64,000 nt of DNA from Candidatus Phycorickettsia trachydisci (GTDB taxonomy: Bacteria > Pseudomonadota > Alphaproteobacteria > Rickettsiales > Rickettsiaceae). Where the stretch lies: positions 930,001-994,000 of the forward strand of contig NZ_CP027845.1 in NCBI RefSeq assembly GCF_003015145.1, read 5' to 3'. The translations under genes were made by a program, and so were the position numbers. This document shows positions 34,801-41,175 of this stretch, one piece after another (the first letter of the stretch is position 1; every line of letters starts with the position of its first letter). A model generated the notes under the pieces. The model was not told the origin of the DNA, did no database searches, and worked only from the letters and a program-made list of their open reading frames with translations.

Positions 34801-37537
34801 TAAAGTATAAGAACGCAGCTCTTATTACATTCATGTATCCAAGTAGCACGGATTGAGCTAAAGATGATACACCAACAGTGCTTTGTTGCGACGTATTATC
34901 TAAGATTGCTAGTGAGTCATTCCCCGTACCCGCTGAAGTAGAACTTTGCGCCCCAGCCATTGCCGTTGCTTGAAGATCAGTCGTAGAGATATTTTGCAGG
35001 TTGTTTAATATGGATTGCGAGCTTGTACTATAAGAATTCGTTACATTTGGCACAAAAAATGGCAAACAAAAGTTGGAATTATTGTCTAACAAAGTTAAAT
35101 CCTTACCCCCCAAGTTCACATGTATACTAAAAAACTTAAGACATCCCCAATGATTAGAAACAACAGTAGATCTCAAAACTTGATGAATAAAGATATCAAA
35201 AGTAAGAATCAGCACAATGAACACAACAGGCACTAACATACTTTTCACAAGGGTCTGAATCCATCTATAGAAGAACTCAGATGTAGCTCCAAACAACATT
35301 AAAGGTATAAAAATTGGAGCAATACCTATCAAAATATACATCGTGATAAATGCCAAAACGTAAGTCATGACTACCTCAAATACAGCTGTCAAGAAAACAC
35401 CTATACCCATTACCGTGATTATGGCCATAAAAGATAAGCCATTCCAAATCTGGACGAATTGAACGAAAATTGCTCCCCAAAAAGCAGGAGAGGTATAAGT
35501 ATTGAAAATAGGATCAAGAAACGTAAATGGCGTCATACTCGCTGCATCTTGACCAGTAAATACCAGAATAAAATAGTTAGTACCTCTAAGAACAGAATCA
35601 AATAAATAAGTATTAAAGAATGTCCAACTTTGGGAGCTAAATAATATGTTAACTGTTAAGGTGATTTTGACTATTCGTGACACCAATTCTTCGACCGTGA
35701 TCTTTACTTGGCCAAATAAGAAATATATAGCAAATATTATTACATAAAGTACCGCAGCAGTTTTTACAATCTTGATAAGAACGCTATTATTGATCAAACC
35801 AGTCGGCCCATCATATATTAAGCGCATCATTATAGCAAATTGACTAATTATTGGCTGAACAACATACTTATTTAATCCATCTGATAACGCTTGCGAACCA
35901 TTATTAGCTTGAACTTTTGTATAAGCACTACCACTAACATTAGGATCAGAGCTTGTAACCTTAACCCAGATAGTACCACTGCTTGGTGCTACAAATTGAC
36001 CAAATCCAGGAATAGTAGTGCCAGAAGTTGAACTCGTTGGAGATGAGCCACCGCTTGACTGAATATAATAGTTATATTGTAGATTTGACAATACGTTAGC
36101 AACATATGCACTGCCACGACCAACCCTTACTTCTAATAAATAGCGTCCAAAATTCAACCCATTCATTTTGTTACTACTAGATATAAAGCTGGAGTAAGGG
36201 CTACTACTTGCGCTTGTTGCAGATATCCTTGCATCAAAATTATCAAATGGATAAGTTGCTCCTGAGTTGATTTTGGCCGTATTTCTAAAACTTAATAAAC
36301 CATCTACTGGTGAGGTAAATGAATAAACGTAATTAGTAACGCTACTTGTAACTATAGGAATAAATGGGGTTTGTTCAGTTTTAACAACCGTCGTACCCAC
36401 ATCTACTTCTAATCCTAGACCCTTATCTTGTAGGCAGTAATTTAAGGTCGTACTTAATGCAATAGCTTGTAGGTCAGAATCTGTAGAAGTATCACCATTT
36501 GCTAGTTGATATAGGTAAGGATAGGAAGTTTGGCCAATAGAGGAAGGCTTGCTTGAAAGACTTGTATAGGTGCTGCGAATATCATTAAATGTTCCACCAA
36601 GTAATAAGTAATTTCTTATCCAATTATCAACCGCCCCTAAATATAAAGAGCTTGATGAGCTGCTCATTGCTGAAATAATTGAATTTAAGAAATTAGTACG
36701 ATAATAACTCGCAGAACTATTACAGGAGGGAATAGAGTAGTTCGCAAGAGGACTAATACCTCCTACTATATTATATAGAGCACTAGTAGTAGAAGTTTGG
36801 ATCTTATATTGATAAAGGTTATTTGAGCCCAGGATACAATAAGTTGAAAATCCAGATGTAATTAAAGACGTATTATTTCTACAAAAGTCATCTGCACTCA
36901 TGTTGAACATAGTATTATCTGACGAATATCCAGCCTTAGAGTTTAGTTCTAATAAATTGATATAAGTACCAGTTGTAGAAACGCTAGCTGAACCAATATC
37001 AATCATCGAACTTGTAAGATTAGGATAGGTAATATTGACAAGGTCTCCTGTATACACTGGGATACCCCTATTTTGCATTGCAAAATAGTTGTTTAAAACA
37101 CTTACTGTATTACTTGAGGCATTAGTAGAACTCAAACCTGAATAATTTGAATAATCAGGCGTACAAGAAGTACCGCTACTATTACACGTGTAAATAAATA
37201 CTACTGGATAGTTAAATCTATAATCTGCTCGATACTCTATTAAATAAACAACTGGGTTGATAATAACACCTTTGCTCAGATCTTTTTGAAATGACATAGC
37301 TTGACCAGAAACAGCTTGAATCCCTGTATTTTTCCAGCCGCCGTTTGTAGTATCGTTAATACCAGGAGCTATGAAAGATGTTTTTAAACCAGAAAAATCT
37401 AAATCTCCAGTTGAACTGCTACCACTAGGAGCATTGGATCCTACGTAAGAAAATGGATTTCCTCCAAACCAAGAGGGAGCAGCTCTTGCATTTGTGCAAA
37501 ATGAGATTAATACTATAAATACGATATACCGAAACAT
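22832..37537 (-). CDS. Giant VirB6/TrbL-family protein with repeat-rich extension, IQ motifs and ankyrin repeats (4901 aa)
   Basis: The reading frame is open over 14.7 kb. Layout: signal peptide 1-19 (FIVLISFCTNARA); Ser/Thr-rich extracytoplasmic domain to about 560; VirB6/TrbL membrane core at about 575-930 (VLYVIIFAIYFLFGQ, MTYVLAFITMYILIGIAPIFI). Then comes a soluble extension of nearly 4000 residues. It holds F-x-x-L-x-T-x-x-G repeats (about 1160-1440), three 63-residue repeats (1572-1728), a glycine-zipper array of 11-residue units (about 1773-2072), and a beta-type region (about 2590-2750). Long coiled coils follow (2750-3850), with IQ-type motifs at 3488-3499 and 3790-3800. Four repeats of 95-130 residues (3850-4430) precede two or three ankyrin repeats (4569-4680). 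VirB6 proteins of Rickettsiales are known to carry long extensions, but this one is several times the usual length. It is the first gene of a two-gene unit, divergent from the ampG-like gene. Where the extension goes (periplasm, surface or host) is unknown. Confidence 0.85.
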   Translation of the reverse strand: MFRYIVFIVLISFCTNARAAPSWFGGNPFSYVGSNAPSGSSSTGDLDFSGLKTSFIAPGINDTTNGGWKNTGIQAVSGQAMSFQKDLSKGVIINPVVYLIEYRADYRFNYPVVFIYTCNSSGTSCTPDYSNYSGLSSTNASSNTVSVLNNYFAMQNRGIPVYTGDLVNITYPNLTSSMIDIGSASVSTTGTYINLLELNSKAGYSSDNTMFNMSADDFCRNNTSLITSGFSTYCILGSNNLYQYKIQTSTTSALYNIVGGISPLANYSIPSCNSSASYYRTNFLNSIISAMSSSSSSLYLGAVDNWIRNYLLLGGTFNDIRSTYTSLSSKPSSIGQTSYPYLYQLANGDTSTDSDLQAIALSTTLNYCLQDKGLGLEVDVGTTVVKTEQTPFIPIVTSSVTNYVYSFTSPVDGLLSFRNTAKINSGATYPFDNFDARISATSASSSPYSSFISSSNKMNGLNFGRYLLEVRVGRGSAYVANVLSNLQYNYYIQSSGGSSPTSSTSGTTIPGFGQFVAPSSGTIWVKVTSSDPNVSGSAYTKVQANNGSQALSDGLNKYVVQPIISQFAIMMRLIYDGPTGLINNSVLIKIVKTAAVLYVIIFAIYFLFGQVKITVEELVSRIVKITLTVNILFSSQSWTFFNTYLFDSVLRGTNYFILVFTGQDAASMTPFTFLDPIFNTYTSPAFWGAIFVQFVQIWNGLSFMAIITVMGIGVFLTAVFEVVMTYVLAFITMYILIGIAPIFIPLMLFGATSEFFYRWIQTLVKSMLVPVVFIVLILTFDIFIHQVLRSTVVSNHWGCLKFFSIHVNLGGKDLTLLDNNSNFCLPFFVPNVTNSYSTSSQSILNNLQNISTTDLQATAMAGAQSSTSAGTGNDSLAILDNTSQQSTVGVSSLAQSVLLGYMNVIRAAFLYFTYAIVAKRLLGITEEIVGKITGITASTFDKAVGQMKAAPQDIHSTLSRNVEIYKKSADAVSKLPGQAMRAISAIDAGIGQGISALKQSNSWKGRLLGQALGGIRGATKMVTGAVKGIYKFEKGMLNLMKPSYDDDILQRPGRFVKHVTDTVKTAAWATKTALKVATFLPMKAAEVVARQLFKDLYFKKHKDKALKGILDGMSSEDKAKFSKMSYKEKNKMLDDMMNKEASAYANERWQKLNPSRLLNPLKLADEARFRRKHKGEFADLYSVAGRAKYREAMNDYTAYKGQQRFDRVFSPVKRYVDEARFREKYKDKFTDLNTAAGKAKYREEMAAYSAEKGKERLGMVLNPLRAWNERSFKNVNKSIYQGQYKYIKGLEEALKDKSLDPNKAKEFQAFIDKNKATYQGLHTTAGRAALRDAAKFYADDKARSRSLLQFLPKSKRRDEEQFMRENRGKFTELHTIEGMQKLRAAAKGFAAERAEYRALDRYGKGFFQQNKGNFADTVEGRGNLRQAAREYSAQVKQDRMAEFEKNPRGVIGALITDKVFGQSFRKSRELLSKKYDEDKLSKMSPAEIIREAAGDNRATFRTRASTNISNTASLTRKSVLEAPSRFVSGVNSVKGYALQSGAVVAQMPSKARDALGAKIDATSRVIDTKVRNVNTLMDNLVKAGASDLKDISSRVKETRNDAVQGVRSAATSFVSGVGAVRNLASQGAQLFRTGVNAARTTMDNLAKAGASDLRDIRSRVKETRNEAVQGARSAVKDVVSGVSAVRNFASQGARMVTTGFNAVRTTMDNLVKAGASDLRRFRSDVKDTRDYIVSGVASGANAMASTRIGKNIVTGAKFVGALPPVRGLASGLAAAGGGIVSGARTVGRGIATGTGIIGGAVAGGARYVGGGVAAGAGIIGGGIATGAGIIRGAVAGGARYVGDGVGYVGGKIATGAKTVGGGIATGARTVGGGIAAGAGIIGGGVATGAGIIGGGIATGAKTVGGGIATGARTVGGGIAAGAGIIGGGIATGAKTVGGGIATGARTVGGGIAAGAGIIGGGIATGAGIIGGGIATGAKTVGGGIATGARTVGGGIATGAKTVGGGIATGARTVGGGIATGAGIIGGGIATGAGIIGGGIATGAKTVGGGIATGARTVGGGIASGVGAAGGFVASGVGAVALLGGLAAKGVSNVALGGVSMTGKVISRVGTAALGLPSLAKRVGRGVVDVVSDNASRATKSVTKGVDGFREVVSTKIDAVGRDIDKGIRGVGTTVINSRAVTAVTKFGSATLDKVSALSSAAYSGAGKGVREFRDSADRSPVVQVPSMFVSKVANSIVGKGVSWGVGRIAVGAGAVGGALSWAAGSALRGAAAGARDILDRAQAPMLQYARDSLTDRYAKKITDDYIKQVGKDQAKKDILSGNFKVYDQADQAYRQLASRLGSNRSIIKEALKQDGSEMRSSIMKNMDGVAIRSATSKYAGEAGRDLYNHLAEGGKLGAEAISKGWRYSKAAAIQGLDNAIVGSVKGLSQIMTGSVKGVVFADKLMDKVLEAQIMGGLKLIGALAGFALDSVAGPPPGLSADQLKNWEKQRREALGGDLYDIFLNSSKSQLGAIPGLDAKTAAVSLVNPMAGAYMMYRNNSGLPDTPGSKMMTLGLINPVLGAGYAAGYAGQRGLEGARQALSEIRQPPSSDKSVTFNLGNETYVLQHSKKSEPVLVRMTPNGPAGPGIMLKEGKNTLSLGDQSATISVLSKKDAFGRVSYSAGLVIDPAYAKITESRALSYGPKIGDMQKPNTINIAGQERSVLSAYGKPLESGLMGKATLLNTNKAGRTTVITVGSREFLPDIKQGVQLKKVSEEGRDESRKRALTPRDNLLGDIRKGVVLKQAGVDGRQAAIDRSNERSRAQRNIIANAVKAREDRLDAGVLAARDQKREADSLRRSIEAKKEALALFKEGSGTIELSKKTEKFLNRLKASDETLQEFNNLKSKGSLSDSESVRLAELRIQINKDKTYENSLGRLGKEVEGLREGVRDARKDFEKRTMGDIAGSKDKMERSSEMSKAIGREEALLKAIGSSVERRQDTLDAVRALGGKSKDLEQAEKTVAQSMAAIKSGRDLSKTEVENLSNATKIIKEAKELSVNAFDLARGELGNIRRDRKEALKKYESATRGVLSKIDSRSQQINDSKKERDEELKVLRSMRGVGGVASPARATTDALRESISAQAALGSARDNFERVIKATQTRDVSTEELKLLAKATEQIKRSDGASKNALDKLEKERESIVDAKRKIFSGIAADAAARGKQLQERRAEEREAITKLSPIAAAAAAKARKYSAFDAALKSKQADDRLDPKRTAESAKVDLAKRIAQLEGSDRFAPTNVESGLKLGKASYDGVGDKLVVRSGVAGESDRMLKMTGAQDAQLSRKTFEAAKEIAKSSDSFKEITGVPAGSRKEALEKAFGLTQSADLRAKNLINDVARGQKEAGDLKQSLERDTERLSKFLSNDKDRNQLVEKNKGILDNINVLNVQFSKDKSRFEELSKKQDDRTLTGLERIELSKLRETISKTEDSYKSALQGLKDRNEEINKQVRQQDALQAVTRGYVVRRAADKEATASIERTAERKGQAAELMSQLAKDTKILSKNLSDEGRAQLAERNEKILGRIKELDTQFKDDSVRFRELSQKQKEGALLSQEKAELGKLRERIIQSSEAYKSALDGLKDQSADISKQRENTVLRLRNERAALRDQRASSGEARFGAAAGIFRDAEKRADIAEQRSKDAVARQSSIAAVEGARENAAKLWSDGSGRIRSAPSSEQLKTPSQVEKLITGSAVIASPLVARTVTQARGAPSDLDRKKESSKSVQGDEWKTVTKGKAVDAPTIASSLREYKQQETAATKIQGAFRTRAAINDAKDQLSALRVEKNKREAALDKAALDTYKGKMTDVLGEMKTKQESSVQRAQADLKSHKEKFTDISKQAAKGAAFAEGARAIRAASRDEASNVGKIDIADRALVLEAARARDERRKDARDASTKGDVTVIVRASALQAAKDRDQDRQADRQRAAAIIPELQQKYAAAMKDLEDANRRYNNAEKFVKDRGMSPTALLREREDSEGSSGLGSWLRGLRGDIVKEQAKEILWGAAKVKESVEAEYKQIEAELKKAQQAARQIGKEAPTQVSEADLKSHKEKFTGIAVSAASAATEGAFAKGERAIRAADRGEASNIGQKFDIAERTSALQASRADDERKQNIRASEERKRDVRDAASSGGVSIAERIDALQRSMTSDKLQKVTREGVKKQEVAKEASVQRAQADLKDHKEKFTGIAASASTEGAFAKGERAIRAADRDEASNIGKVAGVDMKQRASALQASRADDERKQNIRAADERKRDARDAASSGGVNIAERTSALQRSMTSDKLQKVTREGVQKQEVAKEASVQRAQADLRDHKEKFTDIAASAATEGAFAKGERAIRAADRGEASNIGQKFDIAERTSALQASRAADERRQNIRAADERKRDARDAASSGGINIAERASALQASMAGDLGRQGERFDIIKKMNVKISGFNEEKFSKDINSEIKKLEKNNVDTSSLRGEVNESLKQLTESRDKFLDTFKVYQDLVSKKEAGTLSSDERDKFIDLNKQIQDSSKEFRETQERIVTKVQQGAISDNRGDQERVSIRPATPSLNYKADANTNNFLGAVATGNFADLKRVKDNTNIFAKDERGNTALHIAARNGREDVIEYLLSINPDISKLVTEKNQAGYTAMDMAMAAARSSDPLKRVNTKGVQRVLANQEIEKSLLETNENIEKFNKYIEKAQEQGISINRDELTKVQELIERAENRISSVRKDLDTKASNNDSRSKLTDSTFNVNFQRAQKALTQSQEALENLQKIAPLRQEKASGKQQLKRQSTDEDRGGAALARSKSEIITQDIELGVQRKVTVTPPQVTRQEQASSKSAISGSAEGAKAAPTLTTLEGRKVSSKPSDEGSPKNSSTSSGGGSAAPRGSTNKPKDSKG
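24240..25980 (-). repeat. Four tandem repeats of 95-130 residues in the giant VirB6-like protein
   Basis: Each unit begins D-L-(K/R)-x-H-K-E-K-F-T, continues A-F-A-(K/E)-G-(E/A)-R-A-I-R-A-A and D/S-R-x-E-A-S-N-(I/V)-G, then has a Lys/Arg/Asp-rich helix with ERKRDARDAASSGG. The units meet at SVQRAQA. At the DNA level the three units nearest the 3' end are close to identical (period about 380-390 bases), while the first unit (25680-25980) has diverged, so the array has expanded recently from the 3' side. Confidence 0.85.
31320..32220 (-). repeat. 33-base tandem repeat array encoding GGGIATGA(K/R)TV units
   Basis: More than twenty contiguous 33-base units code for 11-residue blocks. Three versions alternate: GGGIATGAKTV, GGGIATGARTV and GGGIA(A/T)GAGII. 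The order is itself patterned in higher-order three- and four-unit groups, a sign of unequal exchange. The first units (32220-31990) are more diverged (VAGGARYV). Glycine at every fourth position gives a glycine-zipper pattern. The frame is kept throughout, so the array is under coding constraint. It contains no spacers and is not a CRISPR. Confidence 0.9.
32350..32820 (-). repeat. Three tandem ~63-residue repeats in the giant VirB6-like protein
   Basis: Each unit contains TTMDNL(V/A)KAGASDL (first copy NTLMDNLVKAGASDL) followed by (R/S)(S)-R-V-K-(E/D)-T-R-(N/D) and S-G-V-(G/S)-A-V-R-N-(L/F)-A-S-Q-G-A. The third unit is cut short and runs into the glycine-zipper array. Period about 190 bases. 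Confidence 0.8.
33210..34060 (-). repeat. Five or six degenerate repeats in the giant VirB6-like protein
   Basis: Degenerate units of 45-75 residues share F-(R/M)-x-(K/E)-(H/Y/N)-(K/R)-(G/D)-(E/K)-F-(A/T)-(D/E)-L, then a (T/V)-(A/I)-(G/E)-(R/K/M)-x-(K/A)-x-R-(E/D/A)-A-type helix and a Tyr/Ala/Lys-rich helix. Conservation is at protein level only, so this array is older than the others in the gene. Confidence 0.65.
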
Positions 37538-37677
37538 TAAAGCATAAACTAATATTAGATAACTGTAATATTATTCAACCAAAACGATTTATCTAACTAG
37601 CTTTGCCTTTTTAACGTTAAAAAAGTTAGAAGTGTGTTTAAATATGTTATTAAGTGACGATCCAATAAAATTTATTT

Positions 37678-38940
37678 ATGAAAAAACTATCTTTAATTTT
37701 CACTGATGTAAGATTCTCTAAGATTTTTATATTAGGAATTATTAGCGGCATGCCATTCGCAATTCTCTACACAACCCTCATTGCATGGCTTAATCACTAT
37801 GAAATTAATTTTGCTACCGTAACCATACTAGCCACGGCAAGAATGCCATATTCTATGAAATTCTTATGGTCCCCTGCAATTGATTATTTTCACATACCAA
37901 TTCTTACAAAACATCTAGGACGCAGGCGAAGTTGGATGTTTTTAACCTCAGTCGGTATAGCCAGCATACTTTATTATTTAAGTTTTCTTACCCCAAGTGA
38001 AAGTGTATTCAATAGAATACTGATATTAAGCATTATAATAGGCTTTTTGGCAGCTAGTTATGATATCGCATATGATGCCTTAAGAATCGAGATGATAGAG
38101 CCCGAAATGCAAGCATTGGGAGTCGCTCACGCTACACTTGCATATAGACTAGGTCTTATCTTAACTGGAGCATGCGCAATCTCTGCAGGACAACTTCAAG
38201 GGTGGAAGTTTACTTTCCAGATTATGTCTTGGCTTTTTATTCTGGGAGCATGCTTATGTTTAGTTATTCAGACTAGTTTAGAGACTATTAAACATGACGG
38301 AGGATTTTTCTTAGAAACTGCTAAGTCATTTCAAGATTTATTTAAACGCAAACACATAATACTAATACTTAGTACTGTTATATTATATAAACTTGGTGAT
38401 GCGATGCTTGCGTTTTCTGGCATGAAGTTTTATGTTGTAGCGGGGTTTACTTTAGTTCAAATTGGTCTTGTTGTTAAAACTTTTGGACTCATAGCAACAA
38501 TCATTGGCTCTTACGTTGGAGGTATGATTATGATGCGTTATGGCACTTTAAGAGGGCTTATGATCTGTGGCACTGCCCAAATGGTAACAAATTTAGGATA
38601 TATCTGGCTTAATCATGCTCATGGAGACATGAGGGTATTTCTTATCACAAATATTTGCGAAAATTTTACTGGAGGTATGGGAGCAGGAGCATTGAGTGGA
38701 TATATCAGTATATTATGCAGCGTTAAGTTTGCAGCAAACCAATTTGCTTTGCTAAGCAGCTGCTCAGCTTTTATGAACAGTTTTTTAACTTCTTTCACAG
38801 GGACCTTAGTTAAAATTATGGGATGGGATACTTTTTTCGTATTTACTGCTGCAGTTTCAATGCCAGCTTTAGGATTAATATACATTTTAAATAAAAAGAT
38901 ACAAACAGATCAAATTGAAGAAAATAATAGTGGGAAGTGA
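37678..38940 (+). CDS. AmpG-like MFS transporter, 420 aa
   Basis: A twelve-span major facilitator protein of the AmpG/acetyl-CoA transporter branch. The start reads FILGIISGMPFAILYTTLIA, followed by MPYSMKFLWSPAIDYF and HLGRRRSWM, which are the family motifs around the first loops (AmpG has GFSSGLP and LPYTLKFLWAP-type sequence). AmpG imports anhydromuropeptides for cell-wall recycling; Rickettsiales encode several members whose substrates are mostly unproven, so I give no symbol. It is divergent from the giant VirB6-like gene across a 140-base gap and overlaps rnhB by 26 bases. It heads a tight string of five genes that includes PBP2, which suits a cell-wall role. Confidence 0.85.
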   Translation: MKKLSLIFTDVRFSKIFILGIISGMPFAILYTTLIAWLNHYEINFATVTILATARMPYSMKFLWSPAIDYFHIPILTKHLGRRRSWMFLTSVGIASILYYLSFLTPSESVFNRILILSIIIGFLAASYDIAYDALRIEMIEPEMQALGVAHATLAYRLGLILTGACAISAGQLQGWKFTFQIMSWLFILGACLCLVIQTSLETIKHDGGFFLETAKSFQDLFKRKHIILILSTVILYKLGDAMLAFSGMKFYVVAGFTLVQIGLVVKTFGLIATIIGSYVGGMIMMRYGTLRGLMICGTAQMVTNLGYIWLNHAHGDMRVFLITNICENFTGGMGAGALSGYISILCSVKFAANQFALLSSCSAFMNSFLTSFTGTLVKIMGWDTFFVFTAAVSMPALGLIYILNKKIQTDQIEENNSGK

Positions 38941-39475
38941 CGAGGTCGGAAGAGGACCACTCGCAGGCCCCATAGTTGCTGGAGCCGTAACCTACAAAAA
39001 TACCTTAATACCAGATTATGTATTTGACGGCAGAGACTCTAAACTTTTAAGTACAGCGCAAAGAGAGAAGTTGAGTAATAAAATTTGGGATCAATACCTT
39101 TGCGCAATAGGAATAGTCAGTGCAGAAGAAATTGATTTATTAGGCATAAGTTTGGCGAATAGACTGGCAATTATTAGGGCAATAAATAACCTTAAGATTT
39201 ATTTTGATGTTGCACTTGTTGATGGTAATTTAAAATTTGATGATACTCGCTTTTTTAGTATAATTCAGGGCGATAAGTCCCATGAACTCATCTGCGCAGC
39301 TTCGATTATTGCTAAAGTATGGCGGGATAATCTAATGCAAATGCTACATAATGAGTTTCCTTGTTATAATTGGAGTAAGAATAAAGGATATGGTACCAAA
39401 GAGCATTTGGATGCAATAAAAAAACTTGGCACAAGTCCTTATCATCGCAAGACATTTAAAATAGCACAATGCTAG
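38915..39475 (+). CDS. rnhB: Ribonuclease HII
   Basis: RNase HII cuts the RNA strand of RNA-DNA hybrids and starts removal of misincorporated ribonucleotides. The 186-residue product has the active-site motif GSDEVGRGPLAGP (Asp9, Glu10), DSKLLS, Asp103 in ALVDGN, and the C-terminal ICAASIIAKVWRD of the family. The best start is TTG at 38915, inside the end of the ampG-like gene; a GTG at 38930 would leave only three residues before the catalytic Asp. No ATG exists in this frame between the preceding stop (38888-38890) and the first conserved residues. It overlaps mrdA by 7 bases. Confidence 0.93.
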   Translation: MKKIIVGSDEVGRGPLAGPIVAGAVTYKNTLIPDYVFDGRDSKLLSTAQREKLSNKIWDQYLCAIGIVSAEEIDLLGISLANRLAIIRAINNLKIYFDVALVDGNLKFDDTRFFSIIQGDKSHELICAASIIAKVWRDNLMQMLHNEFPCYNWSKNKGYGTKEHLDAIKKLGTSPYHRKTFKIAQC

Positions 39476-41175
39476 ATCCTAAGATTTTTCGAAATTTTTT
39501 AATCACTCGTCGTCAATTTGTCTTAGGAGGAATACAAGCAAGTCTCGTAGCATTATTAGTAGGACGTCTTGGATATTTGCAATTATATAAATACAACCAA
39601 TATCTTCAACGCTCCAAAAAAAATAGAACATCAAAAATTCTACTTACTCCCATCAGAGGTGAAATTATTGACTGTAAAGACATCAAAGTTGCAACTAATC
39701 TTCAACAGTTTAACCTCATACTTAGACGCCCCACTTCTAAGATAGCCCAAAATTCTTTAGAAAAAGTTTTTAACTTATTACAACTTTCTGTCTATCAGCA
39801 ACAAGAGATAAAACAAAAAATTAAGAATACCGCCAACGCACTCCTAATGCAAAACTTATCTTGGGAGCAAGTTGTGCTGATTGAGCAAAACATCTTTGAT
39901 CTCAAACACGTATTCATTGAATATAACCTGATTCGAGGATATCCGTTTGCAAATTGTATGTCGCATCTAATAGGTTACGCTACTTTAGAGTATGATGAAT
40001 TCGGCAGAGTGTGCCCCATAGGTAAAAGCGGTATTGAAAAAACTTATAATCAAGAATTAAAAGGAGAATTTGGTATCAGAGAGCTTGAGGTTGACGCACA
40101 TGGTAATACTGTACGTGAACTTAACTTATCCCCTAGTCAAACTGGCCAAAATATGACCCTGAGCATAGACTGCTCCCTGCAAAATAAAATAGCTACAATT
40201 TTTCAAAACCTAACGGGAGCAGCCATAGTATATGATTTAAAAAAGCAGCAAATTCTTTCAATGTTCTCAAGCCCTAACTTTGAAAGCAACGATTTTGCAT
40301 CCAAAAACCTATCTCATAAAAAGTGGCAAAATTTGCAACAAGACCCTAAATTACCCCTATTAAATAAAGCCATAAGTTCTGTCTTTCCTCCTGGATCCAT
40401 CTTTAAGTTAGTCACTTGCCTTGCTGCACTGAAATATGGAATTTCTCCAAATGAAAAATTTTTATGTAAAGCAGGGGGCTTTTTAGGAGATAAGTTTAAT
40501 TGCTGGAAGCTTGATGGACATGGCTTACTTAATATGGAAGAAGCAATTGGGGTTAGCTGCAATCACTATATGTATCATGTTGCCCAGATTGTAGGCCAAA
40601 AGAATATAACAGATATGGCTCGCTCTTTAGGATTAGGGCAAAAAGTTGGCATTGACCTTCCTGGAGAAGTTCAAGGATCATTACCAGGTTTAACTATTTT
40701 CAAACCTTCTTTAAGTAAAGCACTAAACTTATGCATTGGACAAGGTGAAATTGCCGCAACCCCTCTGCAACTCAGCCGCTTAATTAGTATAATCGCCTGC
40801 AAAGGCAGACTTGCAAGTTATCATTTAAAATTAGATGGACCTTCATCAAGCCAAAAACTTGGGCTAGATCCTAGATATTTTGAGGTAATACATAAAGGAA
40901 TGTGGCGCTCTGTCAATCATATATCCGGTACAAGTAAAGCCGTTAAAAGTAAAATTATTTTAGCCGGCAAAACTGGAACCGCTCAAGTTTTTTCTAAAAA
41001 AAATGTACTTGATCCAGAAAACATTCCATGGCATCTAAGAAATCATGCATTATTTGGAGGCTTTGGTCCGTTTGAAGATCCAAGGTTTTCAGTTATGGTA
41101 GTAATTGAGCATGGAGGATCCGGAGGAAGAGATGCCGCACCCGTTGCAAAGAAAATTTTTGATTTGTTGTGGTAA
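39469..41175 (+). CDS. mrdA: Penicillin-binding protein 2 (elongation transpeptidase)
   Basis: PBP2 cross-links peptidoglycan during lateral wall growth. The 568-residue protein has an N-terminal membrane anchor (about 15-37), a pedestal domain with LLTPIRGEIID, and a transpeptidase domain with the three active-site motifs: Ser310-x-x-Lys313 in PPGSIFKLV, Ser363-Cys-Asn365, and Lys501-Thr-Gly in GKTGTAQ. The usual partner rodA is not adjacent. The start overlaps rnhB and the stop overlaps the ptrB-like gene, each by 7 bases. With dapB and the ampG-like transporter, it supports a real, if perhaps minimal, peptidoglycan layer. Confidence 0.93.
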   Translation: MLDPKIFRNFLITRRQFVLGGIQASLVALLVGRLGYLQLYKYNQYLQRSKKNRTSKILLTPIRGEIIDCKDIKVATNLQQFNLILRRPTSKIAQNSLEKVFNLLQLSVYQQQEIKQKIKNTANALLMQNLSWEQVVLIEQNIFDLKHVFIEYNLIRGYPFANCMSHLIGYATLEYDEFGRVCPIGKSGIEKTYNQELKGEFGIRELEVDAHGNTVRELNLSPSQTGQNMTLSIDCSLQNKIATIFQNLTGAAIVYDLKKQQILSMFSSPNFESNDFASKNLSHKKWQNLQQDPKLPLLNKAISSVFPPGSIFKLVTCLAALKYGISPNEKFLCKAGGFLGDKFNCWKLDGHGLLNMEEAIGVSCNHYMYHVAQIVGQKNITDMARSLGLGQKVGIDLPGEVQGSLPGLTIFKPSLSKALNLCIGQGEIAATPLQLSRLISIIACKGRLASYHLKLDGPSSSQKLGLDPRYFEVIHKGMWRSVNHISGTSKAVKSKIILAGKTGTAQVFSKKNVLDPENIPWHLRNHALFGGFGPFEDPRFSVMVVIEHGGSGGRDAAPVAKKIFDLLW

